From: UPXZ01 sp964634605
Lineage (GTDB): Bacteria; Bacteroidota; Bacteroidia; Bacteroidales; Paludibacteraceae
Direction of reading: 5' to 3'
Length of the DNA stretch: 10,735 nucleotides
NCBI GenBank assembly: GCA_964634605.1
Contig: CAZWLJ010000064.1
Location: 1-10,735, forward strand
In this document: piece after piece, positions 8,101 through 10,735 of the stretch
Numbering within the stretch: position 1 is the stretch's first letter
How the letters are laid out: every line of letters starts with the position of its first letter
Position numbers and translations under genes: made by a program
The notes under the pieces: model-generated
The model's input: only the letters and a program-made list of their open reading frames with translations
The model's database searches: none
What the model was told of the DNA's origin: nothing

Positions 8101-9289
8101 TAATGAGCTCTGCATCGAACGTATAGGTAGAGCTTGTGGGTGAATAATTCGTTTTTCCTCTGAGCACCATCATTACCGAATTTGCATTTTTAACTGTCAT
8201 CACTCCGTCAACTACTTCCAGGGTTCCTCCTTCGTTTTTCACCGTGAGGTTTGAATAGAAACTGAGCAATTTCAGTTTTCCTGCTGCAGTGATGGAATTA
8301 CCGTTGATTATGGGTTTAGCTCCGTGTGCATCCCACAGGAAGATCTCAAGATTAATCTTTCCTGCTTCCGAAGCCGAATAATTTACCACCAGGGCGCTAT
8401 CGGGACAGGACGACAGATACTCACGCGTAAAATGCACATTGTCAATATCGTACTCTACACTGGCTATTGCATTTTCAATATCGAGCGAACGGCGGTAGTT
8501 CTGAACAGCAGTGACTCCGGGCGAATTGATAATTACACTGCCGAAATTCTGATAAGCACCGTACGTCGTTTTATCACCTTCCCACAGTGTTTTGTCGTTA
8601 AACTGGATTTCTTCCTGTTTGATTCCGCCGAATATCATTCCGCCAAACTGCCCGTTACCTACAGGAAGTGCGTGGGTCATCCATTGAGTGGCCGGCCTGC
8701 GGTACCAAAGCGAAAGTTTTGATGCCGGTGCGGCAGCCGATCCGGTAATAGTTGCCTCAGTAGCCGGTTTTTCGGGTTTAAAGCCCATTTCGGCAGGCAA
8801 TACAAACTGCAAAGGATTGTTAGGGTCAGCAAAACTCCATTCACCTAATTGCTTGTCGATGCCGGCACCACCAAATTGATTGATGTACTGCGAACTTCCA
8901 ACGCGCTGTAATTCCCAGCCCGGTGTATAGGTGGTATTCGTTGTAGCCTTGAATTTAAAGGTTGAGTTAGCTGTAGAACTTGTCTGAAAACGGGATGCTG
9001 ATGTAGAGAAATTGATTTTTCTTCCGGTTTTAGAAGTAAATACATAGCTGTCGGTAGTTCCGGTAATTTTCCAGAGTTGTTCGGCTTTGTCTTTTACAGC
9101 AGCCTTGGTCAATATGTTGGTATTATTGCCCATATCCTGCATTACCCCGAAACCATTTTTGAACTGGATGTAGTACCACACTTCATTGCCCCCGGTACTG
9201 ACGACGGGCATCGTCTGCGACCAAATGCCCGAATAGCTAATCAGGCAGAGGGTCAAAAACATCATTTTTTTGAATTTTCCTTTTTTCAT
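5180..9289 (-). CDS. secreted modular GH95 glycosidase (probable alpha-L-fucosidase) with T9SS sorting domain
   Basis: 1369 residues. Order seen: signal peptide about 1-25 (KK, hydrophobic FLTLCLISYSGIW); beta-rich, ricin-like lectin module about 30-165; GH95 catalytic region about 192-935; chitobiase C-terminal-like module 940-1013 (ATIYYTTDGTTP); GEVED-like module about 1020-1195 (YLDKGNDGVF, IPAGTTPGIYRLRY); a module I cannot name, 1200-1300; T9SS-like tail 1303-1369 (GVYFV, KVVVP). GH95 marks include GNGQFGGMIFG (211-221), N503-x-N505 before VQMNYWPAE, E645 in SPEHG and D820 in FQIDGNFG. These correspond, from memory of characterised GH95 enzymes, to the Asn pair, general acid and Asp of this inverting family. 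H501 two residues before N503 favours fucose over galactose specificity, though I rely on memory there. The likely role is removing alpha-linked L-fucose from host or plant glycans at the cell surface. Catalytic residues look intact. No susC/susD neighbour is visible. Confidence 0.92.
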   Translation of the reverse strand: MKKGKFKKMMFLTLCLISYSGIWSQTMPVVSTGGNEVWYYIQFKNGFGVMQDMGNNTNILTKAAVKDKAEQLWKITGTTDSYVFTSKTGRKINFSTSASRFQTSSTANSTFKFKATTNTTYTPGWELQRVGSSQYINQFGGAGIDKQLGEWSFADPNNPLQFVLPAEMGFKPEKPATEATITGSAAAPASKLSLWYRRPATQWMTHALPVGNGQFGGMIFGGIKQEEIQFNDKTLWEGDKTTYGAYQNFGSVIINSPGVTAVQNYRRSLDIENAIASVEYDIDNVHFTREYLSSCPDSALVVNYSASEAGKINLEIFLWDAHGAKPIINGNSITAAGKLKLLSFYSNLTVKNEGGTLEVVDGVMTVKNANSVMMVLRGKTNYSPTSSTYTFDAELIKPQTDKIVNDAAAKDFTTLKAAHTADYKSLFDRVKFELRGTDNTMPTDELITDYNRAYTNLFLEQLYFHFGRYLMISSARGLDSPANLQGIWNSSNTPPWSSDIHSNINVQMNYWPAENTNLSELHKTFLNYIYNESQIQTQWKKNAKDSGQTKGWTLYTENNIFGWHGGFMHNYVIANAWYAMHIWQHYRYTLDKNYLLNTAYPVMKTAAEYWMERLIQDRGKAAGTHILKTYQPDGTWVCPNEYSPEHGPASEDATAHSQQLVWDLFNNTLQAIDILGDDVAGDAAFKTALLAKFQKLDTGLGIDADGHLREWKYSEKTAGDWTGHRHMSHLMGLYPGNQISPLIDKTIFNAAVKSMLARGDASTGWSMGWKINLWARALDGNHARVILNKALRLSTSLGTNAGDGGIYQNLFDSHSPFQIDGNFGATAGVAEMLLQSHIGTLQLLPAMPDAWTDGEVKGLKGIGNFEVDIMWEKGNLTEATVTSKAGLECKVNFPYAKNATVTNLATNLRVNVTFVDNNTISFPTTVNGQYKVTPGPTCDMPVFSPAAGKFTTEQPVEITSATAGATIYYTTDGTTPGRTSSLYSSPVILSGSVTLKAIAVKEGFADSKVASADYLIGDYIVNTAPGAVMTRTDRHLDVVKFTGNSGGSLTGTLPATGSRYLNNDLTKSVTGYALPGETLTPSMTYTGSWMHGYVYLDKGNDGVFASTVNTDGTPSAESDVVSYSYYNGKNSTGATVSNQNPGVNSPAFTIPAGTTPGIYRLRYKVDWDYIDAGGNASSTNNIIANGGGIADVLLNVHKTTSNIKIIKTNGDVLKSDNTPFKDTEVPFASAVDVVLSPNQGYRLNGLMIKHGYLSNPKFIHGNRQWQMDTIPSTQITDNKYTIPARFIDGDVEITADFVPLSGVEKLTFDPNLIINTNRSLLTVKAILPAQVKVMDVTGRTHFLGQLSGVRTFQLNSGVYFVNRQKVVVP

Positions 9290-9412
9290 TGTATTTGATT
9301 GGTTTTGATTTTTTTGAGTTGAAATTTGAATTATTTAATGCAACCGCATTCCCTTGAAGATTCTCCGCATCAGTTGCTGTTTTCAACGATGCAAGAATAA
9401 ATTCTTCGGATT

Positions 9413-9652
9413 TTATATCTGTAGTAAATAGTTTGGCGCTGCTTTAATGCGAGAATTAAAAAATGCGGGGGTTAACAGTTTATCGCCTGTTACAGAAGAT
9501 TTCCGGTTGTTATTACTGTTATGGGTTTTGAGATACCGGGAAGTTATAAGGGCTAATTTGTGGGTATTCATCTGTATATCAGACATATATCCAAGCAAAT
9601 ATATGCTGGAGGAAAAGCACAATCCTGACAAAAAAGGTATAACTTTAATCAT
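9413..9652 (-). CDS. doubtful small ORF in the GH95 leader
   Basis: A 79-codon frame begins with ATG about 55 bases downstream of the best minus-strand promoter candidate in the spacer, ahead of the GH95 gene. Its N-terminus (MIKVIPFLSGLCFSSSIYLLGYM) is hydrophobic, like a short membrane or signal segment, and the rest is polar. I recognise no family, and the plus strand carries an equally long open frame over the same bases, so this may be chance. It is listed only because of its position after a promoter-like sequence. Confidence 0.12.
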   Translation of the reverse strand: MIKVIPFLSGLCFSSSIYLLGYMSDIQMNTHKLALITSRYLKTHNSNNNRKSSVTGDKLLTPAFFNSRIKAAPNYLLQI

Positions 9653-9712
9653 AGATATTTCGGGATTTTAAGGTCATTATTGAATTTTCGGTTGTTATGA
9701 AAATTCAGACCA

Positions 9713-9745
9713 CAAATTTATAAAATTTATTCATTTTAAATCAAA
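9713..9745 (-). promoter_or_regulatory. candidate promoter upstream of the GH95 gene
   Basis: On the minus strand TTTG (9742-9745) is followed after 21 bases by TAAATTTG (9713-9720), a full match to the Bacteroidota -33/-7 pattern. It lies more than 400 bases before the GH95 ATG, so the transcript would have a long leader. A second TAnnTTTG (TATATTTG, 9596-9603) occurs nearer but without a good -33. The surrounding sequence is AT-rich, which raises the chance of random matches. Confidence 0.4.
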
Positions 9746-10045
9746 TAATTACTCCATTATGGTTGATAATTATTGAAATAATACAATGACCGCCTGAAGT
9801 CAGGAAACAAGCCTAACAGAAGCATTCGGTTAGTATTCAGGTTGAGTAGCTTTCAGAACCGGAAGATGATATTTATAATCGAGTTATAATCCTTCAATAC
9901 AATCAGTTGATAAAGATTATTTTTTTCGATAATAAAATCGCTTCAAAATATAAATAAGCCGCCTGTTTTTTCGGGATAAAGCTAAAGTTGAATATATTAT
10001 AATCGTTAAATCACTAAAAGTTAACGTGGATGCATCCTTTTTTTG

Positions 10046-10053
10046 TATTTTTG
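10046..10053 (+). promoter_or_regulatory. candidate -7 box for the secreted-protein gene
   Basis: TATTTTTG followed by CAC matches TAnnTTTG exactly on the plus strand, about 170 bases before the ATG at 10222. The -33 position reads GTTAAC, a poor match. A second candidate nearby pairs TTTG (10075-10078) with CATTTTTG (10097-10104) at 18-base spacing. Either would leave a leader of roughly 110-165 bases. Confidence 0.35.
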
Positions 10054-10221
10054 CACTTTTATGTTTCTGTCTGTTTTGGAAGAAGTTAGAATAGTGCATT
10101 TTTGCAGAATGATGATGCTTTGAATTAAGACAAGAATTTGTATCTGGAAAAATCTTCTGTTTATGGAAACATAATTTGCCTGACTTTGTATATAAAACCT
10201 TTAAATCAAAATATTTTACTC

Positions 10222-10735
10222 ATGAAAAAAACACTTTTACTTCTCATCGCGTTAGTGACGGCTTCTTTTGCATTTTCAGTACCCTGGAAATCAACAGACA
10301 AAAAATTATCGGAAAATGAAGCCAGGGCAATTATTGAAAAAATTCATTCCGATTCTTTTCAGGAGGTTCTTCCTTCAAATATTTTAGCAACCCGTGCTTA
10401 CACCGAAATGGCCAAAGAAGGCTGGACGGTTGGCGAAATTGTTCGACTGACCGACGAGTACCTCGCAGCGCATAAACCTCAGCTTAAAAAAGAAGGTACA
10501 AATATCGATTATGCCAAATTCTGGCGACCTTACTATGTGAGCACCAATCTGATGAATGCTACCATTGAAGATGACTCCAAAGAACTGGAAAAAGTCAAAC
10601 TCAATGTCGAAGCGACGCAGGTTGACCCACACGCAAGCTATCCACGTATATTTTATACGGTAAACGACAGGCTGGCAGGTATCCGCAATCCCGGATATTT
10701 TCGCCACAATGCCATTATGCCTGCCGGAGGACGTA
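10222..10735 (+). CDS. secreted protein of unknown function (5' part, runs off the window)
   Basis: 171 codons are visible and the frame remains open at the window edge. The ATG at 10222 is followed by a clear signal peptide: KK, then the hydrophobic LLLLIALVTASFAF, with cleavage likely after A17 or S19. The mature part starts with a charged helical-looking stretch (about 26-95, including ENEARAIIEKIHS and GWTVGEIVRLTDEYLAAHK). A segment rich in W, Y and beta-formers follows (FWRPYYVSTNL at 100-110, SYPRIFYTVNDRLAGIRN at 139-156). I do not recognise a family. The export signal and neighbouring T9SS-type enzyme suggest an outer-membrane or extracellular protein; whether it ends in a sorting domain lies beyond the window. 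A CDS is well supported by the signal peptide, coding-like codon pattern and uninterrupted frame. Confidence 0.8.
   Translation, partial: MKKTLLLLIALVTASFAFSVPWKSTDKKLSENEARAIIEKIHSDSFQEVLPSNILATRAYTEMAKEGWTVGEIVRLTDEYLAAHKPQLKKEGTNIDYAKFWRPYYVSTNLMNATIEDDSKELEKVKLNVEATQVDPHASYPRIFYTVNDRLAGIRNPGYFRHNAIMPAGGR

Larger units (their letters stand above)
9290..10221. other. 932-bp stretch without a convincing gene
   Basis: This AT-rich spacer separates the divergent GH95 gene and the secreted-protein gene. The longest frames (74 codons plus at 9447-9671, 79 codons minus at 9413-9652) overlap on opposite strands and show no domain I recognise. It holds candidate promoters for both sides, a 10-base direct repeat (CGGTTGTTAT at 9504-9513 and 9689-9698) and several small AT-rich hairpins, for example CTAAC/GTTAG at about 9813-9834. 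No tRNA, CRISPR array or insertion sequence end was found. Confidence 0.7.

Noticed and set aside
9447..9671. 74-codon plus-strand frame in the 932-bp spacer
   Set aside because: It overlaps an equally long minus-strand frame, has no recognised domain and no clear promoter or ribosome binding site before it.
9783..9840. Small hairpins (CCTG/CAGG and CTAAC/GTTAG) as a riboswitch or CRISPR repeat
   Set aside because: The stems are only 4-5 bp, there is no array of repeated units and no conserved aptamer features that I know.
9917..10099. 60-codon minus-strand frame
   Set aside because: It is lysine- and isoleucine-rich as expected from AT-rich noncoding DNA, and lies over the promoter candidates of the plus-strand gene.
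5180..10735. A polysaccharide utilisation locus
   Set aside because: Apart from the GH95 gene there is no susC/susD pair, sensor-regulator or second glycosidase inside the window; such genes could exist beyond the right edge.

Overview
The window reads as a chromosomal segment of a Bacteroidota bacterium, most likely order Bacteroidales. Four things point there. Several genes are preceded by the Bacteroidota promoter signature (TTTG-like -33, TAnnTTTG -7) and lack clear Shine-Dalgarno sequences. A protein combining a DUF2027-type N-terminus with an Smr domain is present. Sorting signals of the type IX secretion system (T9SS) appear twice. There is also a large secreted family GH95 glycosidase. 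The genus cannot be fixed from sequence reading alone.

Layout, left to right. Positions 1-54 are the 3' part of a tRNA-Ser(GGA), followed by a hairpin that can terminate transcription from both sides. Positions 119-2407 hold two abutting minus-strand genes, guaA (GMP synthase) and a tatD-family hydrolase, joined by the overlapless junction TAA-ATG. Between guaA and queA (2408-2724) lies an orphan fragment of a T9SS C-terminal sorting domain, probably the remains of a lost secreted-protein gene. queA (tRNA queuosine biosynthesis) is on the minus strand, and its real start is a GTG at 3954. It diverges from a plus-strand DUF2027/Smr gene (4039-5106) through a compact region in which the two -7 boxes face each other. 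A long bidirectional terminator separates that gene from the convergent 1369-residue GH95 enzyme (minus strand, 5180-9289). A 932-bp gene-free stretch follows, with candidate promoters for both flanking genes. The window ends inside a plus-strand gene for a secreted protein I do not recognise.

The left two thirds is housekeeping: nucleotide synthesis, tRNA modification, nucleic-acid-related functions. The right third is outer-membrane or extracellular biology: a modular enzyme that removes alpha-L-fucose or a related sugar from glycans and appears to be exported by T9SS, next to another exported protein. No susC/susD pair, regulator or second glycosidase is visible beside the GH95 gene, so it is not an obvious polysaccharide utilisation locus within this window. 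I did not find a convincing wholly new system. The most unusual items are the orphan sorting-signal fragment, the face-to-face promoters at queA, and the long regulatory-looking region upstream of the GH95 gene.
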